Part shown: positions 16,007-25,418 of the stretch, one piece after another | Position numbering within the stretch: the stretch's first letter is position 1 | Layout of the letters: the number at the start of each line of letters is the position of its first letter | The notes under the pieces: model-generated | The model's database searches: none | Told to the model about the DNA's origin: nothing | What the model saw: the letters and a program-made list of their open reading frames with translations, nothing else | From: Lysobacter sp. ISL-50 | GTDB taxonomy: Bacteria; Pseudomonadota; Gammaproteobacteria; Xanthomonadales; Xanthomonadaceae | Reading direction: 5' to 3' | Length of the DNA stretch: 64,000 nucleotides | NCBI RefSeq assembly: GCF_018612875.1 | Contig: NZ_JAGGRI010000024.1 | Span: 163,899 to 227,898, forward strand | Position numbers and translations under genes: made by a program

Positions 16007-16825
16007 TCACTTCAACATCGGCCCCAGCTTCGTCCACACATGATCGCGCAGCTTCGGTTGCGCGCTGGCGATCGGATGCAGGTTGTCGGCCTGGAACGCG
16101 GCGCGATCCATCGCCACCGGTTCCAGCAGGAACGGCAGCAACTGGGTGCGGTACTTCTGCGACAGCTCGCGGTAGTTGCGCTCGAAGCCTTCCGTGTATT
16201 CCTTGCCCAGGTTCGGCGGCATGCGCATGCCGATCAGCAGCACCTGCGCCTTGGCGCCCTGCGCGGCCTGGATCATGCGCTCCAGATTGGCCCGGCTCTG
16301 CGCCAACTGCAGACCGCGCAAGCCGTCGTTGGCGCCCAGTTCGATCACCACCACGGCCGGCTTGTTGCGCTGCAACTCGCCGGCGATGCGCGCCGCGCCG
16401 CCGGCGGTGGTTTCGCCGCTGATGCTGGCGTTGACCACGCGCCAGCCGGGCTGGGTCTTGGCGATGCGCTCGGCGGTCAACGACACCCAGCCCTGCGAGG
16501 CGGCCAGGCCGTAACCGGCCGAAAGCGAATCGCCCATGAACAACACCGTGCGCGCGGCCTTGGCCGCGGGGGCCGCCGCCGCCGGCTTGGCGGCCGGCGC
16601 GGGCTGGGCCGAAAGCGGCGCCCCGGCGCTCAGCAGCACGGCCGCGGCCAATAATGCGGCCCGCGCGCCGCCCGTGCCGGCCGCGCGGGCATGCCCGATG
16701 GCCCATTGAACCGTGCCGCGCCGTGCCGCATATCCTTCATTCGCGCGTCTGTCGCCAGCGGCATCGGTGCCGCCGCGGTGCGGGCCCGCAGCGGCATGCC
16801 GGGCGCCAAGGTTCTTAAAGATCAT
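16007..16825 (-). CDS. tesA: SGNH/GDSL arylesterase-thioesterase, TesA type
   Basis: 272 aa from the only usable ATG. GDSL blocks are clear: FMGDSLSAGYGL with catalytic Ser100, SISGETTAGG, GANDGL, and DNLHP with the Asp/His pair. An export signal (ALLAAAVLLSAGAPLSAQ) lies unusually deep at residues 58-74. The first 55 residues are atypical, and no in-frame ATG/GTG lies closer, so the start is doubtful. TesA-type enzymes hydrolyse acyl esters and thioesters in the periplasm. The divergent YbbA/YbbP exporter next door is the same pairing as in Escherichia coli. Confidence 0.87.
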   Translation of the reverse strand: MIFKNLGARHAAAGPHRGGTDAAGDRRANEGYAARRGTVQWAIGHARAAGTGGARAALLAAAVLLSAGAPLSAQPAPAAKPAAAAPAAKAARTVLFMGDSLSAGYGLAASQGWVSLTAERIAKTQPGWRVVNASISGETTAGGAARIAGELQRNKPAVVVIELGANDGLRGLQLAQSRANLERMIQAAQGAKAQVLLIGMRMPPNLGKEYTEGFERNYRELSQKYRTQLLPFLLEPVAMDRAAFQADNLHPIASAQPKLRDHVWTKLGPMLK

Positions 16826-16872
16826 TTAATAACGTCTCCCGATGATGCGGCGAGGCAAGCAGAAGGACGATC

Positions 16873-17640
16873 ATGGCAGTTTCCAATCTCGCTGATTCGA
16901 TCATGGCCGAGCGCATCGTGAAAGACGGTGACGAACCGCAGGCTGAAGCGACGCCAGCGGCGGCGCGCGGTGTGGCGACGCTGGAAGTCGATGGCCTGGG
17001 CAAGCACGTCGCGTTGCCGTCGGGCGAACTCACCATCCTCGATGGGGTCGGTTTCTCGATCGCCAAGGGCGACACCGTCGCCATCGTCGGCGCGTCGGGT
17101 TCGGGCAAGAGCACCTTGCTGTCGTTGCTGGCGGGCCTGGATTCGCCCAGCACCGGCACGGTCAAGCTCGACGGCGAAAATATTTCCGCACTGGACGAAG
17201 ACGGCCGCGCGCGCGTGCGCGGCGAGAAGGTCGGCTTCGTGTTCCAAAGCTTCCAACTGCTGCCGTCGCTGACCGCGCTGGAAAACGTGATGCTGCCGCT
17301 GGAACTGCGCGGCGATCGCGATGCGCGCACGCCGGCGCAGGCGATCCTGGACAAGGTCGGATTGGGCCAGCGCCTGGAACACTATCCGCGCCAGTTGTCC
17401 GGCGGCGAGCAACAGCGCGTGGCGCTGGCGCGCGCGTTCGTGACCCGGCCGTCGCTGCTGTTCGCCGATGAGCCCACGGGCAATCTCGACACTCACACCG
17501 GTCAGGCGATCATCGAATTGCTGTTCCAGCTCAATGCCGACGCCGGCACCACGCTGGTGCTGGTGACCCACGATGAGCATCTGGCCGAGCGCTGCCATCG
17601 CCGCATCCGCCTGGACAGCGGCCGACTGGTGCAGGGCTGA
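16873..17640 (+). CDS. ybbA: ABC exporter ATPase, YbbA type
   Basis: 255 aa with Walker [10 protein letters not shown] (73-81), signature LSGGEQQR, Walker [11 protein letters not shown] and the H-loop [11 protein letters not shown]. It belongs to the LolD/MacB-like ATPase group. An N-terminal extension of about 35 residues precedes the nucleotide-binding fold. It ends two bases before the permease gene, so one transcript is expected. The divergent TesA-type gene links the unit to lipid or ester handling; the transported substrate is unknown. Confidence 0.93.
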   Translation: MAVSNLADSIMAERIVKDGDEPQAEATPAAARGVATLEVDGLGKHVALPSGELTILDGVGFSIAKGDTVAIVGASGSGKSTLLSLLAGLDSPSTGTVKLDGENISALDEDGRARVRGEKVGFVFQSFQLLPSLTALENVMLPLELRGDRDARTPAQAILDKVGLGQRLEHYPRQLSGGEQQRVALARAFVTRPSLLFADEPTGNLDTHTGQAIIELLFQLNADAGTTLVLVTHDEHLAERCHRRIRLDSGRLVQG

Positions 17641-17642
17641 TC

Positions 17643-20147
17643 GTGGGCCGGATCATCGCGATGGCATGGCGGCAATTGCGCCGCGACCTGAAAGCCGGCG
17701 ACGTGCGCATCCTGCTCGCCTCGCTGGTGCTGGCGGTGCTGGCGGTGACCGCGGTCGGTTTCGTCACCGATCGCGCCGAGCGCGCGCTGGCGATCGAAGC
17801 CAACCGCCTGCTCGGCGGCGACGCGGTGATCCGCGCCGATCAGCCGATCCAGGGCGCGTTGCGCGAAGCCGCTTCGGTGCCGCAACTGCGCCGCGCCGAA
17901 GCGACCGAACTGCAGACCATGATCCGGGTCGGCGAGCGCCTGCAATTGGGCGATCTGCGCGCGCTGGGTCAGGGCTTTCCGCTGCGCGGCAGCTTCCGCA
18001 TCGCCGATCGCGCCGGCGGCGCCGAACGCGATGCGACCGGCGTGCCCGCGCCGGGCACGGTGTGGATGAGCCAGGCCGGCGCCGACACGCTCGGGGCGAA
18101 GATCGGCCAGGACATCGCCATCGGCGATTCGCGCCTGCGTCTGGCCGCGCTGGTCACGCAGGAACCCGACGCGTCGCTGGACTACTTCAACATCGCACCG
18201 AAGGTGTTTCTCAGCCTCGCCGATCTGCCCGCGACCGGCCTGATCCAGCCCGGCAGCCGCATCCGTTATCGAATGGTCGTCGCCGGCGCGCCCGGCGCGG
18301 TCGAGCGCTTCGTCGCCGCGGCCAAGCCCGCGCTCGGCCGCGGCCAGCGTCTGGAAACCATTTCCGACGCACGCCCGGAAGTGCGCTCGGCGCTCGATCG
18401 CGCCGGACGTTTCCTCGGCCTGGCCGCGCTGGTGTCGGTGGTGTTGGCCGCGGTCGCGGTGGCGATGGCCGCGCGCCGGCACAGCGAGCGCCATCTGTCC
18501 GGCACCGCGGTCATGCGTTGCCTGGGCGCGAGCCAGCGCACCCTGGTCGGCATCCACGTCGGCGAGATGGTGTTGCTGGGGTTGATCGCCAGCGCCATCG
18601 GTGTCGCGCTCGCATTCGGCCTGCAATGGGCGATCGGCGGCTGGCTCGAACAGTCCTTGAAGATGTCGATCCCGGCGGCGAGCGCGATGCCGGCGCTGCA
18701 GGGCTTCGGCGTCGGTCTGGTGGTGTTGCTCGCCTTCGGCGCGCCGCCGGTGCTGGCGCTGCGCCGGGTGCCGGCGCTGCGCGTGCTGCGCCGCGATCTT
18801 GACCCGACCGAGCCCAGCGCATGGCTGGTCGGTGTCGCCGGCCTGATCGGGCTGGGCGCGTTGCTGTGGTGGAAGGCGGGCTCGGTGGCCTTGGGCGCGT
18901 ACATGCTCGCCGGCATCGCCGCGACCTTGGCGGTATTGGCGTTGCTGGCCTGGGGCATGATCGTGCTGGTGCGCCGGCTGCGTTCGCGCCTGCGCGGCAG
19001 CCTGCGCTATGGCCTGGCCAATGTCAGCCGCCGCGCCGGCACCAGCATCGCCCAGGTGTCGGCGCTGGGATTGGGATTGATGGCGTTGTTGCTGCTGACC
19101 TTCGTGCGCACCGATCTGCTCGATCGCTGGCAGCTGGCGCTGGCCAGCGATGCGCCCAACCGTTTCATCATCAACGTGCAGCCCGACCAACTGGTCGATG
19201 TGCGCAAGTTCATCGGCGCGCAAGGGCTGGCCGCGCCGACCTTGTTCCCGATGATCCGCGCGCGGCTGGTGTCGTACAACGGCAAGCCGGTGACCGGCGA
19301 CAGCTACGCCGAACGCGGCGATCGCGCCAAGCAACTGGCCGAGCGCGAGTTCAATCTGTCGGTGGCGCAGACGCTGCGCGCGGACAACAAACTGGTCGAG
19401 GGCAAGTTCTGGGCGCCGCGCAAGCTCGCGCAGCCGGAGGTTTCGGTGGAAGAAAGCTTCGCCGAGACCTTGGGCTGGAAGGTCGGCGACACGATCGGTT
19501 TCGATATCGCCGGGCAAGCCTTCAGCGCCAGGATCACCAGCCTGCGCAAGGTCGATTGGGAGAGCTTCCGTCCGAACTTCTTCGTGATCGCCTCGCCCGG
19601 ATCGATGGACGGCTACGCCGCCAGCTACATCACCGCGATCAGCGTGCCGCCGGCGCAGACCCGCTTCACTTCGCAGTTGGTCGAGCAGTTCCCGAATCTG
19701 TCCGTGATCGACGTGGAGGCCGTGCTCAAGCAGGTACGCAGCACCGCCGATCAGGTGTCGACCGTGGTCGAGGTGGTGTTCTATTTCTCGCTGATCGCCG
19801 GTGTGCTGGTGCTGATGGCGGCGGTGAGCGCGAGCCAGGACGAACGCTTGCTCGAAGGCGGGGTGATGCGCGTGCTCGGCGGCAGCCGCAGGCAGTTGCG
19901 TCTGGCGCAGGCGTCGGAGTTCGCCGCGATCGGTTTGTTGTCGGGCCTGACCGCGGCCATCGCCGCCTCGGTGCTGGCCGGCGTGGTCGCGGTGCAGGTG
20001 TTCGATTTGCCATGGGAATTCGATTGGCGCATGGCCGCGACCGGTGGCGGCCTGGGCGTGTTGGCGGCGTTGGCGGCCGGCATGTTCGCGACGCGACGGG
20101 TGCTGGATGCGCCGCCTTCGGTGACGTTGCGCGAGTTGCAGGGCTGA
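17643..20147 (+). CDS. ybbP: ABC exporter permease with FtsX domains, YbbP type
   Basis: 834 aa from GTG at 17643 (ATG at 17661 is an alternative). The layout is one N-terminal membrane helix, a large periplasmic domain, a first FtsX four-helix unit (LGLAALVSVVLAAVAVAMAA, then HVGEMVLLGLIASAIGVALA), a central pair of helices, a second periplasmic domain and a C-terminal FtsX unit (YFSLIAGVLVLMAAVSASQD, then SEFAAIGLLSGLTAAIAASV). This is the standard YbbP plan. It functions with the ATPase encoded directly upstream. Confidence 0.93.
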   Translation: MGRIIAMAWRQLRRDLKAGDVRILLASLVLAVLAVTAVGFVTDRAERALAIEANRLLGGDAVIRADQPIQGALREAASVPQLRRAEATELQTMIRVGERLQLGDLRALGQGFPLRGSFRIADRAGGAERDATGVPAPGTVWMSQAGADTLGAKIGQDIAIGDSRLRLAALVTQEPDASLDYFNIAPKVFLSLADLPATGLIQPGSRIRYRMVVAGAPGAVERFVAAAKPALGRGQRLETISDARPEVRSALDRAGRFLGLAALVSVVLAAVAVAMAARRHSERHLSGTAVMRCLGASQRTLVGIHVGEMVLLGLIASAIGVALAFGLQWAIGGWLEQSLKMSIPAASAMPALQGFGVGLVVLLAFGAPPVLALRRVPALRVLRRDLDPTEPSAWLVGVAGLIGLGALLWWKAGSVALGAYMLAGIAATLAVLALLAWGMIVLVRRLRSRLRGSLRYGLANVSRRAGTSIAQVSALGLGLMALLLLTFVRTDLLDRWQLALASDAPNRFIINVQPDQLVDVRKFIGAQGLAAPTLFPMIRARLVSYNGKPVTGDSYAERGDRAKQLAEREFNLSVAQTLRADNKLVEGKFWAPRKLAQPEVSVEESFAETLGWKVGDTIGFDIAGQAFSARITSLRKVDWESFRPNFFVIASPGSMDGYAASYITAISVPPAQTRFTSQLVEQFPNLSVIDVEAVLKQVRSTADQVSTVVEVVFYFSLIAGVLVLMAAVSASQDERLLEGGVMRVLGGSRRQLRLAQASEFAAIGLLSGLTAAIAASVLAGVVAVQVFDLPWEFDWRMAATGGGLGVLAALAAGMFATRRVLDAPPSVTLRELQG

Positions 20148-20152
20148 GGCGG

Positions 20153-20251
20153 CCCTCACCCCAGCCCTCTCCCGCAAGCGGGAGAGGGAGTACTTGCGAC
20201 TCGGAACTTGGAGCCCCTCTCCCGCTTGCGGGAGAGGGGTTGGGGTGAGGG
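20153..20251. repeat. two REP-like hairpins in inverted orientation
   Basis: Two copies of the CCCTCTCCCGC-AA-GCGGGAGAGGG element face each other, each with a CCCTCACCCCA-type flank. They lie just after the exporter stop, between convergent genes, and may act as a terminator for both. Confidence 0.9.
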
Positions 20252-20258
20252 AACGCTC

Positions 20259-20516
20259 TTAAACCTGCAACTGCGGCTGCGCCTGAAACCTGCGCGCATA
20301 CCCGCGCTCTTCCGCCACGCGCTCGACCTCGGTATCGGCCAAGTCCGCCGCCGCGTACACGACGTACACCATCGAGCCTTCGCGCAAGCCGACATGATGC
20401 AATCGATAACGCTGAGCGCCGCTGCCGGTATCGGGCGGGTAATGAAGCGGCGGCTCGCCGCTGTCGAAGTCGAGTTCGCTGTTGTCGACGGTGCCGCCGA
20501 CGAATAGGGCTCGCAT
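20259..20516 (-). CDS. small hypothetical protein
   Basis: 85 aa. MRALFVGGTVDNSELDFDSG opens it, followed by AQRYRLHHVGLREGSMVYVV and a tail of charged residues. The ATG has AGGAGCG upstream. No signal peptide or membrane segment; predicted to be mostly beta. I recognise no characterised family. Confidence 0.68.
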   Translation of the reverse strand: MRALFVGGTVDNSELDFDSGEPPLHYPPDTGSGAQRYRLHHVGLREGSMVYVVYAAADLADTEVERVAEERGYARRFQAQPQLQV

Positions 20517-20640
20517 CTGCTATCGCTCCTGAGTCAGGGGAACGTCTCGCATCGTCCCCATCGCGACGTTGCGGCGCGATGAAACCGGCGTTGCGCCGGC
20601 GCAAAATCGCAGCCAGATTTGCGATAAGCGCGACGCGCGC

Positions 20641-21417
20641 TCATTCGCCCGGCGACAGATGTCCGGAAAACACCCGATGGCGCGGATGCAGCCGCAGCCA
20701 CAAGCTCTGCGCCAGCAACAATGCCGCGACCGCGAGCGCGCCCCACGCGGCGATGCTGGCGCCGCTCAGCGCCGAATCGGCCTGCTTCACATAAACCGCG
20801 GCCAAACCCCAGAGCGCGGCGAGGGTGTAACCGGTGCTGCCGCGCATGCGCGCGTTCAGCGCCAGCAGCAACACCGCCGCCAGCGCCAGCAACGCCAGGC
20901 TCCACGCCAGCATGGGGTCGGTCGGCAGCAGCCGATAGGCCACGATCACCTGCGCGGTGTTCAGGAACGCCGCCAGCGACAGCCAGCCGGCGTGCAGAGA
21001 TATCGCGAACTTGGCCCAGATGGCCTGTCCGGGCAGGGGCGAGAGGTCGCGGGCCAGCACCACCGCGGCCCAGGCCATGCATGCCAGCGCCAGCCAGATC
21101 GCCGCCAGGGCCAGCCAGAACCACTGCTGCGAGAAGATCGGCATCCACAGCGCGGTCAGGGTGAAACCGGCCGCCACCGCCGGGCGCAGCCGCAGCAGGG
21201 TCTCGTGCTCGCGCCAGCGTCCGCGCAGTTGCCACAGCGCGAAGGCCAGATCGAGCAGGAAAATCAGGCCCCAGATCGAGAACGCGTAACCGGCCGCGAC
21301 CAGCAAAGTGGGGTAGCGATCGGAGATTTCGCCGGTGTCGGGGCCGAAATAGCCCTGTTGCGCGAACCAGGCCACCGCCGGCATCAGCGCAGCCGCGATC
21401 AGGACGGGCAGGCGCAC
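20641..21417 (-). CDS. TspO/MBR-like tryptophan-rich membrane protein
   Basis: 258 aa from GTG at 21417, chosen because AAGGAGG sits six bases upstream; an earlier GTG at 21444 has no site. About seven to eight hydrophobic helices rich in Trp (YAFSIWGLIFLLDLAFALWQ, then SQQWFWLALAAIWLALACMA). The pattern fits the tryptophan-rich sensory protein family in a longer-than-usual form (TspO is about 160 aa). Its ligand is unknown. No linked gene suggests a role. Confidence 0.8.
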   Translation of the reverse strand: MRLPVLIAAALMPAVAWFAQQGYFGPDTGEISDRYPTLLVAAGYAFSIWGLIFLLDLAFALWQLRGRWREHETLLRLRPAVAAGFTLTALWMPIFSQQWFWLALAAIWLALACMAWAAVVLARDLSPLPGQAIWAKFAISLHAGWLSLAAFLNTAQVIVAYRLLPTDPMLAWSLALLALAAVLLLALNARMRGSTGYTLAALWGLAAVYVKQADSALSGASIAAWGALAVAALLLAQSLWLRLHPRHRVFSGHLSPGE

Positions 21418-21501
21418 GGCGTCCTCCTTGAGATCCAATGCCACACCCTAGCGCGCAGCCGCGTAAAATCGGCGCGATGATCGAATCTCTCCGTAATCGC
21501 C

Positions 21502-22578
21502 ATGCGCGTTGATCCCTCCGACGACGCGCTCGATACCCTGTTCCAGCCTTTCGCCGACGGCGTACTGAGCTGGCCCGAACACGGCGGCGCGCTGTTCCTG
21601 CGCGCGCGCGACGGCGTCGGCCTGCGCCAGCGGCCGCGCCCGGGCCTGGTCTGCGAGCAGGATTACAAGCCCGCGCTCGACGCCCTGCATCGCGGCGGCC
21701 TGGAGACGATCGAGCTCGAATCGGCCGATCCCGCGCAAGCGCCGTCCAAGCGTTACCCGCTGGTGCTGGTGCTGCCGCCGCGCCAGCGCGAGGAAGCGCG
21801 CGCGTTGTTCGCGCAGGCGATCGCGCACACTGCGCCGGGCGGGCGGGTGGTCGCCTGCCTGCGCAACGACGAGGGCGCGCGTTCGGGCGAGGACGATCTG
21901 GGCCGCATCGCCGGCAAGGTCGCCAGCCTGTCCAAGCGCAAATGCCGGGTGTTCTGGACTCCGCCGCTGGACGGCGCGCCCGATCCGCAGCTGGCGCGGC
22001 AATGGGCCGCGCTGGACGCGCCGCGCGAGATCCTCGGCGGCCGTTTCCGCAGCCGCCCGGGCCTGTTCGCCTGGGACCGGGTCGATCCGGCCTCGGCGCT
22101 GCTGGCCGAACACCTGCCGGCCGATCTGGCCGGCCGCGCCGCCGATCTGGGCGCCGGTTACGGCTATCTGTCGGCGGAACTGCTGGCGCGTTGCCCGCGC
22201 ATCACCGCGCTGGATCTGTACGAAGCGCAGGGGCGCGCCGTGCAACTGGCGCGGATCAACCTGCAGCGCATCCACAGCGCGGTGCCGATGGAATTCTTCT
22301 GGCACGACGTCACCGCCGGCCTGTCCCAGCGCTACGACGTGATCGTCAGCAATCCGCCGTTCCACGCCCAGGGCCGCGAAGAGCGCCCCGACATCGGCCG
22401 CCGCTTCATCGCCGTGGCCGCCGAGGCGCTCAATCCCGGCGGCCGCCTGTGGCTGGTCGCCAATCGCCATCTGCCGTATGAGGTCGTGCTCGACGAACGC
22501 TTCGGCCAGGTGCGCACGGTCGCCCAGCACGGCGGCTTCAAGGTGGTCGAGGCGATCAAGGCGCGGGGCCGCGCATGA
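21502..22578 (+). CDS. rsmC: 16S rRNA guanine-N2 methyltransferase, RsmC-like
   Basis: 358 aa. It has an N-terminal degenerate methyltransferase-like half and a C-terminal class I SAM-binding half with ADLGAGYGYLSAELL (motif I) and VSNPPFH (motif IV catalytic NPPF). This two-half arrangement is typical of RsmC/RlmG. RsmC methylates G1207 of 16S rRNA. It overlaps the following pseudouridine synthase gene by four bases (ATGA), forming an rRNA-modification operon. Confidence 0.88.
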   Translation: MRVDPSDDALDTLFQPFADGVLSWPEHGGALFLRARDGVGLRQRPRPGLVCEQDYKPALDALHRGGLETIELESADPAQAPSKRYPLVLVLPPRQREEARALFAQAIAHTAPGGRVVACLRNDEGARSGEDDLGRIAGKVASLSKRKCRVFWTPPLDGAPDPQLARQWAALDAPREILGGRFRSRPGLFAWDRVDPASALLAEHLPADLAGRAADLGAGYGYLSAELLARCPRITALDLYEAQGRAVQLARINLQRIHSAVPMEFFWHDVTAGLSQRYDVIVSNPPFHAQGREERPDIGRRFIAVAAEALNPGGRLWLVANRHLPYEVVLDERFGQVRTVAQHGGFKVVEAIKARGRA

Positions 22579-23276
22579 AACTGGTCAAGCTGATCGCCAA
22601 CCTGGGTTACGGCAGCCGCAAGGACGTGACCGCAATGTTCCGCCAGGGCCGCATCACCGATGCCGGCGGCGAGGTGCTGTACGCCGACGACAAAGTCGAG
22701 CATGCGGCGATCCGCATCGACGGCGAAGCGCTCGATCCGCCGCAGGGCTTGACGATTCTGCTGCACAAGCCGGTCGGCTACACCTGTTCGACCAAGGACC
22801 CCGGCCGCGTCGTCTACGACCTGCTGCCGCCGCGTTATCGCCTGCGTTCGCCGCTGCTGTCCACGGTCGGCCGGCTGGATCGCGACACCAGCGGCATGCT
22901 GCTGCTGACCGACGATGGCGGCCTGCTGCACCGGATCGTTTCGCCCAAGGCCCATCTGGACAAAGTGTACGAGGCCACGCTGGCCTCGGACCTGCGCGGC
23001 GAGGAAGCCGCGATCTTCGCCAGCGGCGAGCTGATGCTGGAAGCGGAGAAGACGCCGCTGGCGCCGGCCGCGCTGGAGGTGCTGGAACCGCGCCGGGCGC
23101 GGTTGATCCTCACCGAGGGCCGTTACCACCAGGTGCGGCGCATGTTCGCCGCGGTCGGCAACCACGTGGACGCGCTGCATCGCGCGCGCATCGGCGGTTT
23201 GTCGCTGCGGGACCTGCCGAGCGGGCAATGGCGCACGCTCGATTCCGCCGACCTTGAGACCTTGTTCCGTGGCTGA
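22575..23276 (+). CDS. rsuA: pseudouridine synthase, RsuA family
   Basis: 233 aa. An S4-like N-terminal RNA-binding part (LVKLIANLGYGSRKDVTAMF) is followed by the synthase core: ILLHKPVGYTCST, GRLDRDTSGMLLLTDDG with catalytic Asp102, KVYEATL, and the C-terminal EGRYHQVRRMFAAVGN. RsuA makes pseudouridine 516 of 16S rRNA; RluE/RluF-type specificity cannot be excluded. Coupled to the RsmC-like gene upstream and overlapping the HAD gene downstream. Confidence 0.92.
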   Translation: MKLVKLIANLGYGSRKDVTAMFRQGRITDAGGEVLYADDKVEHAAIRIDGEALDPPQGLTILLHKPVGYTCSTKDPGRVVYDLLPPRYRLRSPLLSTVGRLDRDTSGMLLLTDDGGLLHRIVSPKAHLDKVYEATLASDLRGEEAAIFASGELMLEAEKTPLAPAALEVLEPRRARLILTEGRYHQVRRMFAAVGNHVDALHRARIGGLSLRDLPSGQWRTLDSADLETLFRG

Positions 23277-23982
23277 GTTCGCCGTGCGTCCGCTCGATTT
23301 CGTTCCCGCCGCGGTGTTGTTCGACATGGACGGGCTGATGCTCGACAGCGAACGGGCGATGCTGGAAACCTGGCGCGAAGCGGCGCTGACCGAATCGATC
23401 GACGCCGACGACGGCCTGTGGCTGTCGATGGTCGGCATGCATGATCGCGCCAGCTTCGCGATGTTGGCCGGGCACCTGGGCGAAGACGCGGCGACGCGGC
23501 TGCGCGATACCAGTTATCGCCTGTACGACCAGCGCGTGGTCGCCGGCTTGCCGCGCAAGAACGGCCTGCTGGAATTGCTGGATCTGCTGGAAGCGCACGG
23601 CATCGCCAAGGCGGTGGCGACCTCGACCCGGCGCGAGCGCGCGCTGAGCAAGCTCGCCGCCAGCGGGCTGATCGATCGCTTCGGCGTGATCGTGACCGGC
23701 AGCGATGTCGAGCATCCCAAGCCGGCGCCGGACATCTATCTGCTGGCGGCGCGCGAACTCGGCGTGGACCCGCGCCGGTGCGTGGTGCTGGAGGACTCCG
23801 AGCCCGGCGTGCGCGCGGCGCTCGCGGCCGGCGCGACGCCGATCCAGGTGCCGGATCTGGTCGCGCCAGGAGACGAGTTGCGCGGCTTCGGCCATCGCAT
23901 CGTCGCTTCGCTGGGGCGGGCGCATGAATTGCTCGACGCGGTGCTGCGGGGCGGGGATGGGTGGGCTGTGGTTCGCGGCTAA
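23269..23982 (+). CDS. HAD-superfamily phosphatase (beta-phosphoglucomutase-like)
   Basis: 237 aa from GTG at 23269, which overlaps the end of the previous gene by eight bases. Motif I is VLFDMDGLMLDSE (nucleophile Asp and the acid Asp two residues later), motif II VATSTRR, and motifs III/IV HPKPAPDIYLLAARELG and VVLEDSEPG. The cap helix bundle lies between motifs I and II. Substrate unknown; the family includes sugar-phosphate phosphatases and mutases. Confidence 0.92.
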   Translation: MAEFAVRPLDFVPAAVLFDMDGLMLDSERAMLETWREAALTESIDADDGLWLSMVGMHDRASFAMLAGHLGEDAATRLRDTSYRLYDQRVVAGLPRKNGLLELLDLLEAHGIAKAVATSTRRERALSKLAASGLIDRFGVIVTGSDVEHPKPAPDIYLLAARELGVDPRRCVVLEDSEPGVRAALAAGATPIQVPDLVAPGDELRGFGHRIVASLGRAHELLDAVLRGGDGWAVVRG

Positions 23983-24126
23983 GAGCAAATCCCCCCTGGC
24001 CCCCCTTTTTCAAAGGGGGGAAGCGTTCTAGGGGTTGTGCAGGGGCTCAGACGACGCAGCTTCGTTGCAAGCAAGCTCTTGCTGTTCCCCCCTTTGAAAA
24101 AGGGGGGCAGGGGGGATTTCGCTCTT
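23983..24126. repeat. inverted pair of AAATCCCCCC / CCCCCCTTTGAAA elements
   Basis: Left copy AAATCCCCCCTGG...CTTTTTCAAAGGGGGGAA; right copy is inverted and ends AGGGGGGATTTCGCTCTTG. Same family as 15851-15990. It fills the gap between two convergent genes. Confidence 0.88.
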
Positions 24127-24130
24127 GCCC

Positions 24131-24676
24131 CTAAACCATCAACCGCCGCCACCCCTCGAACCCCAACTTGTTCAACGTCTCCAGATTCCGCTCCACGATC
24201 ACCTCCGGGTCCGGAAACGCCGCCACCGCGCGCTCGACGCTGAGCTCGCGCAGCAGATGCAAGGTCGGGTAGGGCGAGCGGTTGGTGCAGTTGCCGACAT
24301 CGTCGAAATCGGTGCCGGCGAACTGATAATCGGGATGGAAACTGGCGACCTGAATCTCGCCCTCCAGGTCCAGCGCCGCGACCGCGCCGTCGGCGAGGTC
24401 GAGGAAATCGTTGAAGTCCAGGAAGTCGGTCAACACCCGCGGATGGATCAACAAGGTCGTGTCGATCTTTTCCGGATCGCTCTGCTCCAGCAGCACCAGC
24501 TCCGAGGCCAGCTCTTCGAGCAAATCCTCGGGCGTGAGCGCCTCGCTCAGCACGAAACGCACCTGGCCCTTGGCCAGCACCGCCTTGGCGAACGGACACA
24601 GATTCAGGCCGATCACCGCGCGCTCCAGCCAGCGGCGGGTCGCTTCGATCGGATCGGCTGCGGGGGCCTGGCTCAT
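24131..24676 (-). CDS. DUF1415 domain protein
   Basis: 181 aa. It starts with a helix, then the family hallmark RAVIGLNLCPFAKAVLAKGQ, and later LLIHPRVLTDFLDFNDFLDL and VASFHPDYQFAGT, with CTNRSPYPTLHLLRE. DUF1415 is widespread in gammaproteobacteria and has no established function. No export signal. It lies seven bases downstream of the yajQ stop, suggesting co-transcription. Confidence 0.9.
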   Translation of the reverse strand: MSQAPAADPIEATRRWLERAVIGLNLCPFAKAVLAKGQVRFVLSEALTPEDLLEELASELVLLEQSDPEKIDTTLLIHPRVLTDFLDFNDFLDLADGAVAALDLEGEIQVASFHPDYQFAGTDFDDVGNCTNRSPYPTLHLLRELSVERAVAAFPDPEVIVERNLETLNKLGFEGWRRLMV

Positions 24677-24683
24677 GGCGAAC

Positions 24684-25166
24684 TCAATCGCGGAAGTTGT
24701 CGTACTGCAGCGGCCGCTCGAAGGTGCTGGACTTCAGCAGCGCGATCGCGGTCTGCAGGTCGTCGCGCTTCTTGCCGGTGATGCGCAGCTTGTCGCCGTT
24801 GATCTGGGTCTCGACCTTGAGCTTGGCGTCCTTGATCGCCGCGGCGATCTTCTTCGCCAGCTTCTGCTCGATGCCCTGCTGCACGGTGACTTTCTGCCGC
24901 GCGCCGGCCAGATTGCTCTCGACCTCGCCGAATTCCAGGCAGCGCGCATCGATCTGCCGCGCCGCCAGGCGCTGGCGCAGGATCAAGGTCATCTGTTCGA
25001 GCTGGAACTCGCTCGGAGCCGATTGGGTGATGTGCTTGTCGTCGAGCACGAACTTGGCGTCCACGCCCTTGAAATCGAAACGGGTGGATAGTTCGCGATT
25101 GGCCTGATCGACCGCGTTGGTCAATTCGTGGGTGTCCACTTCGGACACGACGTCGAAAGAAGGCAT
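24684..25166 (-). CDS. yajQ: YajQ-family nucleotide-binding protein
   Basis: 160 aa. MPSFDVVSEVDTHELTNAVD is the standard family start, which fixes position 25166. Two RNP-like repeats follow (ELSTRFDFKG, then QKVTVQQGIEQKLAKKIAAA and KVETQINGDKLRITGKKRDD). The Xanthomonas homologue binds cyclic di-GMP and partners a LysR-type regulator; that property is family knowledge, not visible here. Upstream of DUF1415 on the same strand. Confidence 0.95.
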   Translation of the reverse strand: MPSFDVVSEVDTHELTNAVDQANRELSTRFDFKGVDAKFVLDDKHITQSAPSEFQLEQMTLILRQRLAARQIDARCLEFGEVESNLAGARQKVTVQQGIEQKLAKKIAAAIKDAKLKVETQINGDKLRITGKKRDDLQTAIALLKSSTFERPLQYDNFRD

Positions 25167-25418
25167 GGCGCACTCGCAGGTAATGAAGGGAAACGCCGCA
25201 AAGGGTAACGCAAGCGCGGCGGCGATACGCAGCGTTGCAGCCGCGATGCGGTCAACGATCGGCCGGTTTGACGCCGCCGGCACATCGCCCGCCTAGAATG
25301 GCCGGGCACCGTTTCGGCTTCGGCGCCGGCGCATCCGCCGCCCGCCCGGTCCCCGCGGTCCCCGCGACCGCACCGACCCCACGCCGCCGCGCCCGTCTCA
25401 ACTTCACCTGGAACCGCC

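Noticed and set aside
17502..20177. 891-codon minus-strand frame
   Set aside because: Antisense to the YbbA/YbbP genes, with a His/Gln/Arg-rich low-complexity product typical of shadow frames.
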